A stretch of DNA of 64,000 nucleotides, taken from an uncultured Sphingomonadaceae bacterium. GTDB taxonomy: Bacteria; Pseudomonadota; Alphaproteobacteria; Sphingomonadales; Sphingomonadaceae. Every line of letters starts with the position of its first letter. The stretch's first letter is position 1. This document shows positions 16,559 through 26,300 of this stretch, in pieces. The notes under the pieces are model-generated. The model had not been told where the DNA came from. It saw only the letters and a program-made list of their open reading frames with translations, and ran no database searches. The stretch spans positions 74,501 to 138,500 of the forward strand of contig CANMGU010000002.1 of assembly GCA_947497455.1 (NCBI GenBank), given 5' to 3'. Position numbers and translations under genes: made by a program.

Positions 16559-17317
16559 CTAAATCCCGCCTTCGGTAACCTCATAACCGGCTTGTTCCAA
16601 GCCGGTCTTCAGTGCTGCCGTGCACGTCGCCAGTTCCTCTGCATCCGTTGATCGGACGACGAAGTTCGCTCCCACCGTGCCATTGCGGAAAAACGGATAA
16701 CTGCCAATCTGGCACCCTTCATGGGCCTTCTCAGCCGCGCTCAAGACATCGGCAATCTCGCTTTCTGGCGCCCAAGCACCAAGCGTGTCAGATAATAGCG
16801 GTGCACCGCCTTCCAATGTCCCTGTCAACGCATCCAGCATCCCAGCGGTAATATGGGGCACTCCAGCCATCAGGAAAAGATTGTCAATCATGATACCCGG
16901 CGCACCGGACATCCGGTTTTCTATAAGTTCGGCGCCGTCTGGCACGCGGGCCATACGCAGTCGGCCTTCGTTAATCCCGCCCTTATCAGCATAATATCTC
17001 TCCAATATCGCACGCGCAGTCGGATGGATCACGACATCGACGCCCAGAGCCTTGGAAATTGCATCCACTGTAATGTCATCATGGGTTGGACCAATGCCGC
17101 CAGTGGTGAACAGGTAGTCATTACGCGCTCGCAAAATATTTACCGCTTCGGCAATCGCGTCCATATCATCAGCTATCACCCGCACCTCGCCCAGCCTGAT
17201 GCCTTGCACGTTCAACCATTTGGCCACTTGTGCAATATTCTTGTCCTGCGTGCGACCGGAGAGGATTTCGTCACCGATGACGATAAGGGCGGCGGTGTAA
17301 ATGCGGGATTTGCTCAT
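16559..17317 (-). CDS. CinA-like molybdopterin-binding domain protein
   Basis: Protein of 252 residues from the ATG at 17317, which has AAGGA just upstream; in-frame upstream TTG/ATG codons at 17353/17350 lack a site. It contains the MoCF/MoaB-like domain found at the N-terminus of CinA: LIVIGDEILSGRTQDKN, the phosphate-binding TTGGIGPTHDD near residue 70, and GAPGIMIDN. The C-terminal nicotinamide-nucleotide amidase domain of full CinA is absent. Such stand-alone proteins are annotated as competence/damage-inducible or molybdopterin-binding, and their biochemical role is uncertain, possibly nucleotide pyrophosphatase-like. Confidence 0.88.
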   Translation of the reverse strand: MSKSRIYTAALIVIGDEILSGRTQDKNIAQVAKWLNVQGIRLGEVRVIADDMDAIAEAVNILRARNDYLFTTGGIGPTHDDITVDAISKALGVDVVIHPTARAILERYYADKGGINEGRLRMARVPDGAELIENRMSGAPGIMIDNLFLMAGVPHITAGMLDALTGTLEGGAPLLSDTLGAWAPESEIADVLSAAEKAHEGCQIGSYPFFRNGTVGANFVVRSTDAEELATCTAALKTGLEQAGYEVTEGGI

Positions 17318-17432
17318 GTCCTTGGGATATAGAGCAGTTCCGGAAATCATCAACGGCCATTTGTAATTTGGTAAGGTCCTGCAACTAAGTTGAAATGGGG
17401 CGCATTTTTATCATCTCCAACAGGAGAATATT

Positions 17433-18086
17433 ATGAACATGCAATTTGGTTTTCAGACGGCGTTGCATGACACCGCTGCCAGCCTGGCCATCTCACAAGA
17501 CGGCCCGTGCTTGATCATTGAAGAAGTCGATGCACCACCAAGCACCGCATCCCTGATCGCCGGTCTTGCTTTTGCCCTGTCTTTTGTTGCTTTCGGCCTT
17601 TTTGTTGCCAGTTGGGAAATGGAACCGGCCAGCGAGCCCCTGCGCTTTCCAATTGCTGGTTTGTTCACACTGATCGGCGCCGGTTTATTGTGGCTGGCGA
17701 TTAGCCGAAAGAAAACAATCCGCCGACTGATTGCAAATTGCGACGCTCAAACCGTTGAATATGGTCAAATGGTTCCGGGAAAAAATGGCGACTGGCAGTA
17801 CCGAAAAAAGGGTGTTTTCGATTATCATCAGACCGACAGATTCAATACCGGCTATGTTGATCATACCGAAATCGGCGCCGAACAGACCTATACGGGTCTG
17901 TATGTGAGAGCACCGGACGGACCGCGCGGCGGCCTGTTGTTGATGGGAGCATTATATGAGGTCGAAATCGCAGTCGACTATATCTACCGCCATATGAATG
18001 AAAACGCACAGCACGGAAGCAATTTCGGTGACGGTGCCAACCGTCTGCCACGCAGTTTTGTTCCGTTAAACAGGGACAGGAGCTGA
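17433..18086 (+). CDS. Membrane protein of unknown function with two TM segments
   Basis: Protein of 217 residues with two adjacent hydrophobic helices at about 39-62 and 72-90, forming a hairpin. A soluble C-terminal domain follows, with a YRKKGVFDYHQTDRF segment and a glycine-rich stretch (RAPDGPRGGLLLMG). There is a good ribosome-binding site (AGGAG, 8 bases before the ATG). The C-terminal domain probably faces the cytoplasm, as the basic SRKK lies just after helix two. No family recognised. It lies in the same direction as map, 41 bases upstream, so they may be co-transcribed. Confidence 0.75.
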   Translation: MNMQFGFQTALHDTAASLAISQDGPCLIIEEVDAPPSTASLIAGLAFALSFVAFGLFVASWEMEPASEPLRFPIAGLFTLIGAGLLWLAISRKKTIRRLIANCDAQTVEYGQMVPGKNGDWQYRKKGVFDYHQTDRFNTGYVDHTEIGAEQTYTGLYVRAPDGPRGGLLLMGALYEVEIAVDYIYRHMNENAQHGSNFGDGANRLPRSFVPLNRDRS

Positions 18087-18127
18087 TTCCCCTCGTCAAA
18101 TGCGGTTATTGATCATATATATTGCTC

Positions 18128-18955
18128 ATGACTGATTATCTGACCGTAGAAGATGCCACTCCACAAAGCCGGACCGGCGCGATCAAACTGCACGGACCTG
18201 AAGGCTTTGAGGGTATGCGTAGAGCTGGGCGGCTAGCTGCCGAAATACTCGATGCTTTGGTACCACATGTGGTGCCGGGCGTTACTACAGGCGCACTGGA
18301 CGATATGGTTCGTGCACATGCCTTGCGTGAAGGCGCTGTGCCCGCAACTCTGGGCTATCGCGGCTTTACCCATAGTTGCTGCACTTCGATCAACCATGTT
18401 GTGTGTCACGGAATTCCTGGAGACAAGAAACTCAAGGAAGGCGATATCGTCAATATTGATGTGACCGTTATCGTCGATGGTTGGCATGGTGACACCAGTC
18501 GCATGTTCCTGATCGGCAAGGCACCGGTTAAAGCCGCGAGGCTTGTGCAAACTACTTATGAATGCTTGATGCTGGGTATTGAGCAAGCCAAGCCGGGTAA
18601 CCGAATGGGCGATGTTGCTCACGCTATCCAGGCTCATGCAGAAGGGAATCGCTATAGCGTGGTTCGCGATTTTTGTGGCCACGGTCTTGGCCAGATGTTC
18701 CATGATGCGCCAGAAGTTGTTCACGCCGGACGCCCCGGTACCGGCCCCGAATTGAGGCCCGGCATGTTTTTCACCATCGAACCGATGATCAACATCGGCA
18801 AATATGCAGTGAAGATGCTCGAAGATGGCTGGACCGCGGTCACCCGGGACCGCTCGTTGTCCGCCCAGTTCGAGCACAGTATCGGAATCACGGAAACCGG
18901 CTGTGAGATTTTCACGAAAAGCCCCGCTGGTCTGGATTGCCCGCCTTACGCGTAA
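18128..18955 (+). CDS. map: Methionine aminopeptidase type I
   Basis: Removes the N-terminal methionine from nascent proteins. 275 residues from the ATG at 18128; an in-frame TTG lies two codons upstream. The five metal ligands of type I enzymes are visible in order: Asp in VNIDVTVIVDG, Asp in HGDTSRMF, His in CGHGLGQMFH, Glu in FTIEPMINIG and Glu in FEHSIGITE. HSCCTSINHVVCHGIP is also typical, with an additional CC pair at the substrate entrance. Cytoplasmic housekeeping enzyme. Confidence 0.97.
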   Translation: MTDYLTVEDATPQSRTGAIKLHGPEGFEGMRRAGRLAAEILDALVPHVVPGVTTGALDDMVRAHALREGAVPATLGYRGFTHSCCTSINHVVCHGIPGDKKLKEGDIVNIDVTVIVDGWHGDTSRMFLIGKAPVKAARLVQTTYECLMLGIEQAKPGNRMGDVAHAIQAHAEGNRYSVVRDFCGHGLGQMFHDAPEVVHAGRPGTGPELRPGMFFTIEPMINIGKYAVKMLEDGWTAVTRDRSLSAQFEHSIGITETGCEIFTKSPAGLDCPPYA

Positions 18956-19049
18956 ACATGCATCAGCCTTGACCGTAACGCCTAAATTTAGCTAGTCAGT
19001 TAAAACAGGTTTAACCCATGAAGGTTCAGCCGGGTCGGGAGAAGTAACG

Positions 19050-21209
19050 ATGCGTCGTTTTGGATTATTTTTAGCAACATGTCTGCTGGCCGCCTGCCAG
19101 AATCAGACTGCCGATGGCAGCGGCACATCAGCCGTCAGCGATGGCTCTGAATGGAGCAATATCGGCTTTAGTGCGAAAGAACAGCGTCACAGCCCCCTCG
19201 ATCAGATCAATGAAAGCAATGTTGCCGAGCTTGGCATAGCCTGGTTCAAGGACTTGCCAGATGCGCGCGGACAAGAGGCAACTCCGGTGGTTGTCGACGA
19301 CAAGCTTTATATCTCCACAGCTTGGTCAAAGGTTTTTGCTTATGACGCGAAAACCGGTGAGGAATTGTGGTCCTATGATCCCGAAGTTCCCGGCGAGAAA
19401 GCGGTGGATGCCTGTTGTGACGTCGTCAATCGCGGCATTGCAATTTCCCGCGGCAAACTATTTTTCGGAACCATTGACGGCCGTCTGATCGCGCTGGATT
19501 CCAACACGGGCGCACGGTTGTGGGAGACTCAGACCACCGACAATTCAAAGCCGTACACGATTACCGGCGCTCCGCGCGTGGTCAAAAATATGGTTATCAT
19601 TGGCAATGGCGGCGCTGAATTTGGTGTGCGCGGTTATGTCACAGCCTATAGCGTTTCCGATGGCTCTCAGAAATGGCGTTTCTACACGGTGCCCAATCCG
19701 GAGGGCAAAGCCGACGGAGCGGCCAGTGACGAGATTTTTGCCAAGGCAGCAAACAAGACCTGGGGCGAAGGTGAGTGGAAGGAATCGGGAGGCGGCGGCA
19801 CGGTCTGGGATAGCATCGTCTATGACGAAGATCTTGACCAACTTTACTTCGGTGTCGGCAACGGCAATCCTTGGAATCACGGGCTGCGTTCCGGAGGAGA
19901 AGGGGATAATCTGTTCCTTTCCTCAATCGTCGCGGTCAATCCGGATACGGGAAAATATCTCTGGCATTATCAGGAGACACCTGCGGAGACATGGGACTAT
20001 ACAGCGACGCAGCATATCATCATTGCTGAAATAGATTGGCCCAAAGAAACCGAGGAAGGCGAAACCACCGCCGTAACAGAAAGGCGCAAGGTACTCTTCC
20101 ACGCGCCGAAAAATGGATTTTTCTTTGTCATCGACCGAACCAATGGCCGTTTGATGAGTGCAGAGCCATTTGTCGAGAATATCAATTGGGCTGAGGGCTA
20201 TGACTTGAAAACCGGACGCCCAATCGAAAATCCAGAGGCGCGTTTTTACAAGACAGGCAAGCCATTTGTTTCGATCCCTGGCGCTCTGGGCGCACATAAC
20301 TGGCACCCGATGAGCTATAATCCGAAAAGCGGTCTGGTCTATATTCCTGCCCAGCAGATTCCGCAGGGCTATGAAGTGCCCACCTCTGATCTTGATCGCA
20401 AGCGTGAGCGGCTCGGTTTTAACGTCGGCATCGGGTGGGCTATCGGCCAGTTGCCCGATGACAAGGATGTATACAAAGCTGCCATTGCCGCGACAACAGG
20501 CAAGCTTGTGGCCTTTGATCCCAAGGCAGGGAAAGTTGCCTGGACTGTTGATCATCCTGCTGCTTGGAACGGCGGCACCATGACGACCGCGGGCAATCTC
20601 GTGTTTCAGGGCACCAGTGTTGGGCTGTTCAAAGCTTTTGCGGCGGATAGCGGCGAAGAGCTTTTAAGCATGGATATGCAATCGGGTATTGTCGCTGCGC
20701 CTTCCACTTACATGATAGATGATGAGCAATATGTCGCGTTCCTGACCAGCAAGGGCGGCGCCTTTCCGTTGGTTGCCGGAGTGGCAGGCGGCGCATCGCG
20801 GACGGTTCCGAATATTCCGCGGCTGGTCGTAATGAAATTGGGCGGAAGGACTAGCTTGCCAGCGCTGCCAGAGAAAAGTGAAGTTGTCTGGAACCCGCCC
20901 GAACCAACGGGCACGCCGGCACAGATTGCCGATGGCAAAGCGCTTTACGGTCGTTTCTGTCTCGTCTGTCACGGCGACAGCGCAGTCGGCAATGGCTTCA
21001 CGCCCGATCTGCGTATATCCGGTACCTTGGCAAGCGAGGAAGCATGGGCCTCGATCATCACCGGCGGTGCGCTCAAACAGCATGGTATGGTCAGTTTTTC
21101 CTCACAGCTAAAGGAAAGCCAGGTCGAAGCATTGCGTCACTATGTTATTGACCGATCCAATTGGACCAAGGCCAATGTCGCAGATGTAACCGCCCCGATA
21201 GGACGTTAG
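19050..21209 (+). CDS. Quinohemoprotein alcohol dehydrogenase (PQQ and heme c), lipoprotein form
   Basis: Periplasmic dehydrogenase of 719 residues that oxidises alcohols with PQQ and passes electrons to its own heme c. The eight-bladed propeller carries repeated tryptophan-docking motifs (TGEELWSYDP, TGARLWE, GKYLWHYQETP) and the vicinal cysteine pair DACCDVV that contacts PQQ. The C-terminal cytochrome domain has C637-x2-C640-H641 (CLVCHG). Unusually, the signal peptide ends in a lipobox, LLAAC with cysteine 16, so the enzyme is probably membrane anchored rather than soluble. Single gene; PQQ biosynthesis genes are not nearby. Substrate is likely a primary or aromatic alcohol, undetermined. 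Confidence 0.92.
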   Translation: MRRFGLFLATCLLAACQNQTADGSGTSAVSDGSEWSNIGFSAKEQRHSPLDQINESNVAELGIAWFKDLPDARGQEATPVVVDDKLYISTAWSKVFAYDAKTGEELWSYDPEVPGEKAVDACCDVVNRGIAISRGKLFFGTIDGRLIALDSNTGARLWETQTTDNSKPYTITGAPRVVKNMVIIGNGGAEFGVRGYVTAYSVSDGSQKWRFYTVPNPEGKADGAASDEIFAKAANKTWGEGEWKESGGGGTVWDSIVYDEDLDQLYFGVGNGNPWNHGLRSGGEGDNLFLSSIVAVNPDTGKYLWHYQETPAETWDYTATQHIIIAEIDWPKETEEGETTAVTERRKVLFHAPKNGFFFVIDRTNGRLMSAEPFVENINWAEGYDLKTGRPIENPEARFYKTGKPFVSIPGALGAHNWHPMSYNPKSGLVYIPAQQIPQGYEVPTSDLDRKRERLGFNVGIGWAIGQLPDDKDVYKAAIAATTGKLVAFDPKAGKVAWTVDHPAAWNGGTMTTAGNLVFQGTSVGLFKAFAADSGEELLSMDMQSGIVAAPSTYMIDDEQYVAFLTSKGGAFPLVAGVAGGASRTVPNIPRLVVMKLGGRTSLPALPEKSEVVWNPPEPTGTPAQIADGKALYGRFCLVCHGDSAVGNGFTPDLRISGTLASEEAWASIITGGALKQHGMVSFSSQLKESQVEALRHYVIDRSNWTKANVADVTAPIGR

Positions 21210-21227
21210 CTGAAGCGACTCAGCTCT

Positions 21228-21242
21228 GCCTAAATTTTAGGC
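21228..21242. repeat. Perfect palindrome GCCTAAA-T-TTTAGGC
   Basis: A 7-bp inverted repeat around a single T, extended by CTGCC and GGCAG flanks, located 19 bases after the quinohemoprotein dehydrogenase stop. It could act as the terminator of that gene, since T-rich sequence (TGTTTTTT) follows about 20 bases later. It could also be an operator in the glnB upstream region. Confidence 0.45.
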
Positions 21243-21337
21243 GGCAGTGCTAAAAAATGCCTGTTTTTTGGGCGGCATTGAAACTGTCACCGTTTGGCTT
21301 TAGCAGTTTACCGGCGATTCTTTTCACGATTCCAATC

Positions 21338-21386
21338 TGGCATGGTAATTGAATTGTACCGGGCAAGTGCGCCCGATTTTGGTGCT
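21338..21386 (+). promoter_or_regulatory. Candidate nitrogen-control region of glnBA: sigma-54-like element and NtrC-like site
   Basis: TGGCATGG-TAA-TTGAA at 21338-21353 resembles a sigma-54 -24/-12 promoter (GG and TTG conserved, the -12 C replaced by A). TGCGCCC-N5-TGGTGCT at 21368-21386 resembles the NtrC dyad TGCACCA-N5-TGGTGCA, with a near-perfect right half. NtrC control of glnBA is established in other alphaproteobacteria. However, here the dyad lies downstream of the -12 element, which is not the usual enhancer arrangement, so the match may be partly fortuitous. Confidence 0.35.
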
Positions 21387-21412
21387 GCATAAGCGCGCCA
21401 GCACGTGAGTAA

Positions 21413-21772
<360 letters not shown>

Positions 21773-21852
21773 GGCGGTGTTGCAACCAGCAGATATTCTT
21801 CAAATTTCAAAATTTTAAAACCAAACTTCAAAACAAACCAAGGGACGAAATA

Positions 21853-23265
21853 ATGGGCAATACTACCGCAGACATCATGAAGATGATCAAAGAGCACGAG
21901 ATCGAGTGGGTCGATGTGCGTTTCACTGATCCGCGCGGGAAATGGCAGCATTTGTCCATGTGCGCTGATGTAGTCGACGAAGACGTACTGGAAGAAGGCT
22001 TCATGTTCGACGGATCATCCATCGAAGGTTGGAAAGTGATCAACGAATCCGACATGATCCTGCGACCCGATCTGGATGCGGTCTATATGGATCCGTTTTC
22101 AGCCACGCCGATGATGGTTCTTGTTTGCAATATTGTTGAGCCCGGTGATGGTTCGCTTTACGGCCGCGATCCGCGCTCGACCGCAGTGCGCGCTGAGGCC
22201 TATTTGAAATCAACCGGCATTGGCGACACCGTCTATGTTGGCCCAGAGCCAGAATTTTTCATGTTTGATGACGTGAAATTTGAAGATGGCTATGACCGCA
22301 GCGGCTTTAAAATTGATGATGTCGAACTGCCGACCAATACCGGACGTGATTATGACATTGGCAATATGGGTCATCGCCCACGCGCCAAAGGCGGTTACTT
22401 CCCCGTTGCGCCAGTGGACAGTGCCATGGACATTCGCGGTGAAATGGTTGCCACAATGATGGAAATGGGCTTGCCCATGGACAAGCATCACCACGAGGTA
22501 GCCGCGGCGCAGCATGAGCTTGGCATTACCTTTGGCACGCTGGTCGAAACCGCCGATCGCACACAAGTTTATAAATATGTCGTGCAGCAAGTCGCTCATG
22601 CTTATGGCAAAACGGCGACCTTCATGCCGAAACCTATCAAGGACGATAACGGTTCAGGCATGCATACCCATATGTCGATCTGGAAAGGTGGCAAGCCACT
22701 ATTTGCAGGCAATGAATATGCCGGTTTGTCCGAAACCTGCCTTCACTATATTGGTGGTGTCATCAAACATGCCAAGGCGTGTAACGCGTTTACCAACGCC
22801 ACAACCAACAGCTATAAGCGTCTGGTTCCTGGTTTTGAAGCACCGGTGCTGCTCGCTTATTCGAGCCGCAACCGTTCTGCTTCATGCCGTATTCCTTATG
22901 GTGCAGGTGACAAGGCGAAGCGTGTAGAATTCCGTTTCCCCGATGCCTTGGCTAACCCATATCTGTCCGCTGCGGCGCTACTGATGGCTGGTCTCGATGG
23001 CATTGAGAACAAAATTCATCCCGGCGAGGCGATGGATAAGAACCTATATGATCTGCCGCCGGCAGAACTGGCCGAAGTGCCCACCGTATGTGGTTCGCTA
23101 CGTGAAGCGCTCGAAGCATTGGAAGCCGATCACGAATTCCTGCTCAAAGGCGATGTGTTTACCAAGGATCAGATCGACGCATATGCCGAATTGAAATGGG
23201 AAGAAGTCAGCCGTCTGGAAACAACGCCGAGCCCGGTTGAATTTGACATGTATTATTCAGCCTAA
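21853..23265 (+). CDS. glnA: Glutamine synthetase type I
   Basis: Forms glutamine from glutamate, ammonia and ATP; dodecameric cytoplasmic enzyme, 470 residues. Recognisable elements are [10 protein letters not shown], the glutamate/metal site EPEFF, the latch loop [10 protein letters not shown], and [10 protein letters not shown] near the ATP site. The adenylylation site is Tyr399 in KNLYDLPP, showing regulation by GlnE through P-II. Co-transcribed with glnB. A terminator follows directly. Confidence 0.98.
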   Translation: MGNTTADIMKMIKEHEIEWVDVRFTDPRGKWQHLSMCADVVDEDVLEEGFMFDGSSIEGWKVINESDMILRPDLDAVYMDPFSATPMMVLVCNIVEPGDGSLYGRDPRSTAVRAEAYLKSTGIGDTVYVGPEPEFFMFDDVKFEDGYDRSGFKIDDVELPTNTGRDYDIGNMGHRPRAKGGYFPVAPVDSAMDIRGEMVATMMEMGLPMDKHHHEVAAAQHELGITFGTLVETADRTQVYKYVVQQVAHAYGKTATFMPKPIKDDNGSGMHTHMSIWKGGKPLFAGNEYAGLSETCLHYIGGVIKHAKACNAFTNATTNSYKRLVPGFEAPVLLAYSSRNRSASCRIPYGAGDKAKRVEFRFPDALANPYLSAAALLMAGLDGIENKIHPGEAMDKNLYDLPPAELAEVPTVCGSLREALEALEADHEFLLKGDVFTKDQIDAYAELKWEEVSRLETTPSPVEFDMYYSA

Positions 23266-23286
23266 AACCGACGGTCATAATTACTG

Positions 23287-23319
23287 AAACCCGGGGCAAG
23301 CAATTGCTCCGGGTTTTTT
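23287..23319 (+). terminator. Intrinsic terminator of glnBA
   Basis: AAACCCGG (23287-23294) pairs with CCGGGTTT (23309-23316), extended inward by three pairs including one G-U, and followed by a run of six T. Located about 20 bases after the glnA stop. Confidence 0.9.
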
Positions 23320-23347
23320 GTTTCATCTATTGTAACAAACAAAAGGC

Positions 23348-26300
23348 TCAATAGTCGCGCGACACCCGCACATTGACATTCTGCCGACCAATGGTGGAGA
23401 TGCTGGACAATATCGACAACCAGCGGGTGATCTGAAATTCCAATCGCGTTGCGCTATATCCCTGACCATCGGTAATCAGCTCTACATAGGCTCTGCGTGT
23501 GATATATTTGCCAGCTGCAATAGAAGTGCTTTGACCGGTTGTAACGTCCGCTGGCAATATGCGCAGCCGATCCAGTCCAACCGCTTTGCGCAACTGATTG
23601 ATCGGATCCAGTCCGCCACCGCTGTTGAGCGATGCGACTGCAGCGGCCAGCTGCACAGCTTCCGGGGCCGAGAGATCAGAAATTGATGCTCCGAACAGAA
23701 CCCGAGACAATAGCTCGTCCTCTGGCAAAGCTGGCACACTGTTAAAGGCGATCTCCGGACTATTACCACGTCCGGTAACATTGATCGTGGCGTTAAGACC
23801 GCTCAGATCCGCTTCCGCCTCGATATCCAATATCGGATTGGGTGGCTGGCTCCCGACAAAACGGATCCTGCCTCGCTCAAGTTGAAACCGGCGACCGGAA
23901 AAAGTGTAGTTCCCGCGGACAAGATCAGCGCTTCCGGTCATTGCAAAATTATCGACGGGGCCGGAAACCCTCAAATTTGCGCGCCATTCGCTGTCCAGGC
24001 CCAGACCCTCGACCTGCAAGCGATTGGGAGCATTGGCGTTGAGCGCAAAACGCCACGGGCGACTGCGCACGACCGGTGGACGCTCGTCGGCTCGGCGATT
24101 AATCTCTCGCACTTTGACCTGCGGTAAGACAACGGTCTCGCTGGCATTACCAAATTGAAAGAAACTGCGATTCAATGTGACATCGCCGGAGATCAGACCG
24201 CCATCGGCCGAGCTGCGAATCTGAATCGGTCCGCTAACGGTCGCAGCGAAATCATCGCGCGCAATCAATCGTGCATTTTCAGCGGTGAGATCGAGCATGA
24301 TTCCGATGCCTTCCCCTGATGCAACCGCAAAGTTGAAATTACCCGAACCACTGACTGAACCACCGCCTCTTGTCACACCAATGATGTTGGGGAGCACCAG
24401 ACGCGAACCGTCAAAGTCACCCTGTGCCTTAATCCCGGAAATGACCGTACCGGTCAAAGCGCTTTCCAAACGGGCATTGCTGGTCCGCAATTGCCCGCTG
24501 ATTTGCGGATTGGCGAGCGTACCGCCAACATCAGCATTCATCACCAGCGGCCCTGTGAGATCAAATGTCTCAACCCCGGTCAGTCGCCACAAGGCATCGG
24601 CAGCGCCATTGAACCGAGCCTGTGCGAATAGAGGGCTGCGCAGCAATTCATCACGCCAGTTGCCCTCTCCAAAACCGGCTATGCGTCCCTGAAACCGACC
24701 GATTGTCTTGGACTGCGACTGGATGATTCCGCGCGCTGCAGCATTACGCTCTGATACCGCGATATTCAAACCCATATCTATCGGCGTAGAGGTCAGGATC
24801 AATCCGGAACGGGTGAGCCCCTTAACGTTTAATTTCGCCTCACCGGTCGGCATTTGCGAACCGGTCTGTGTCAGCTTGATCGTGCCATTGGCCTCTCCGC
24901 CCAGTCCGAGATCATGAGCGGCAATATCCACTAGTACCAGCGGCATTCTAGACAAGGTCAAATCGAGCCGCGAGGTGCCGCTGCTCCACTGTCCAGAGAA
25001 ACGAGCGGCGCCGGAGCCATAGCGCAAAGTGGTCGGTAAAACTGACCAACCTTCGGAGATCCGTCGCAATTCAAGCGGACGCGCGAACCGCAACGTTCGC
25101 CCTTCAAACAAACCATTACCGGTCATCACATAGCGATCTGGCGTGATCTCAGCCTTGGCCTGAAAATTAAATGTACTTCCGCGCGTACCGGCGATCGAGA
25201 AGACCGCTTCTCCAGTTCCGTTGGTTAGTGTCGCATTGCCAGCAACCCGGCCGATCATCAGATCGCCGCGACTGATCCCCTGTGCTTGCACCGTCGCAGT
25301 GATATCAGACTGGCCTTCAATCAGGACAATGTCAGCATCCAAGGTACCGGTTCGAATGAAAATCGGTGGTACGCCATCAAAGCGGGCATTATTTGCAATT
25401 AGTTTCGCCTGGATAAGCTGTCGACCTGGATCAGGCTTAAACGAGACATTTCCATTTACACCGCCGCCACTGATCGCCAACCTTCCAGCCAGCCCCTCGC
25501 TCGTCGGGCGGATGGTACCTGTTGCCATAGTATCGGACACCAACAGCCTGTCCACACGCACTCTTGTCTCTTCACCCGGCACCGTGACAATAGCACCATT
25601 GCCAGTAAACGGCCCGAGGGTTGATCCGCCTGCAGCAGTAAAGACGAATCCATTTTCCGCAGGATCCAGGTTAAGTTGCACCGATGACAAGCCGGCCGCC
25701 GGTAACGGACTGTCAAGCAAGGCAGTAATTTGCGGCCTTGCCAGCGGGCCTTCCAGTGCCAGATCGAAGCTGCCATATTGGTTATGTTCGCCGCTACCGG
25801 TAAACTCGAATATCGTCGCAGTTTGCTGGATACCGCTGCCGCTGAAACTTAGCTTCGGAGCCTTTATATTCAAATCGGGAAAGCGCAGTTTTTTGTCATC
25901 ACCTAGCAGCAAACCGGTCTTGATTTCTGGCAGTCCGCCGCCCAGTTCCCGCAGGAACTCATTGTCGAACCGCCGCAAGTTTGCCGTGACATCACCCGTA
26001 ATAGCGAGCCCGCCAGCACCAGGGCCTAATACCACGGTTGCGATAACGTCAGCGACCCCAACTCCGTTAATGCCAAAGCCCGGCGCCTGTCCATCAATGG
26101 CAATCCGATAATCACCAGTCGCCAGTTGCGCCTCTATATCAGCCGTCGCGCGAACCGCATCGGTGGTGATCGCAGCACTCTCAGCAAATAAACGTCCGTC
26201 TTCCAGGCGCAAAAAAGCTTTACCGTCAAACCCAGACAAAAGCTGCTTGAGCAGATCTCCATTTCCGATCAAAGACGCCACCGTGAGGTCCATCGGAATA

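Noticed and set aside
18233..18877. Minus-strand frame of 214 codons opposite map
   Set aside because: Antisense to intact map with all metal ligands; not a gene.
25221..26111. Long plus-strand open frame of 296 codons inside tamB
   Set aside because: It lies fully antisense to a strongly supported gene, is rich in Ser and Pro as expected of antisense frames here, and has no ribosome-binding site or recognisable domain.
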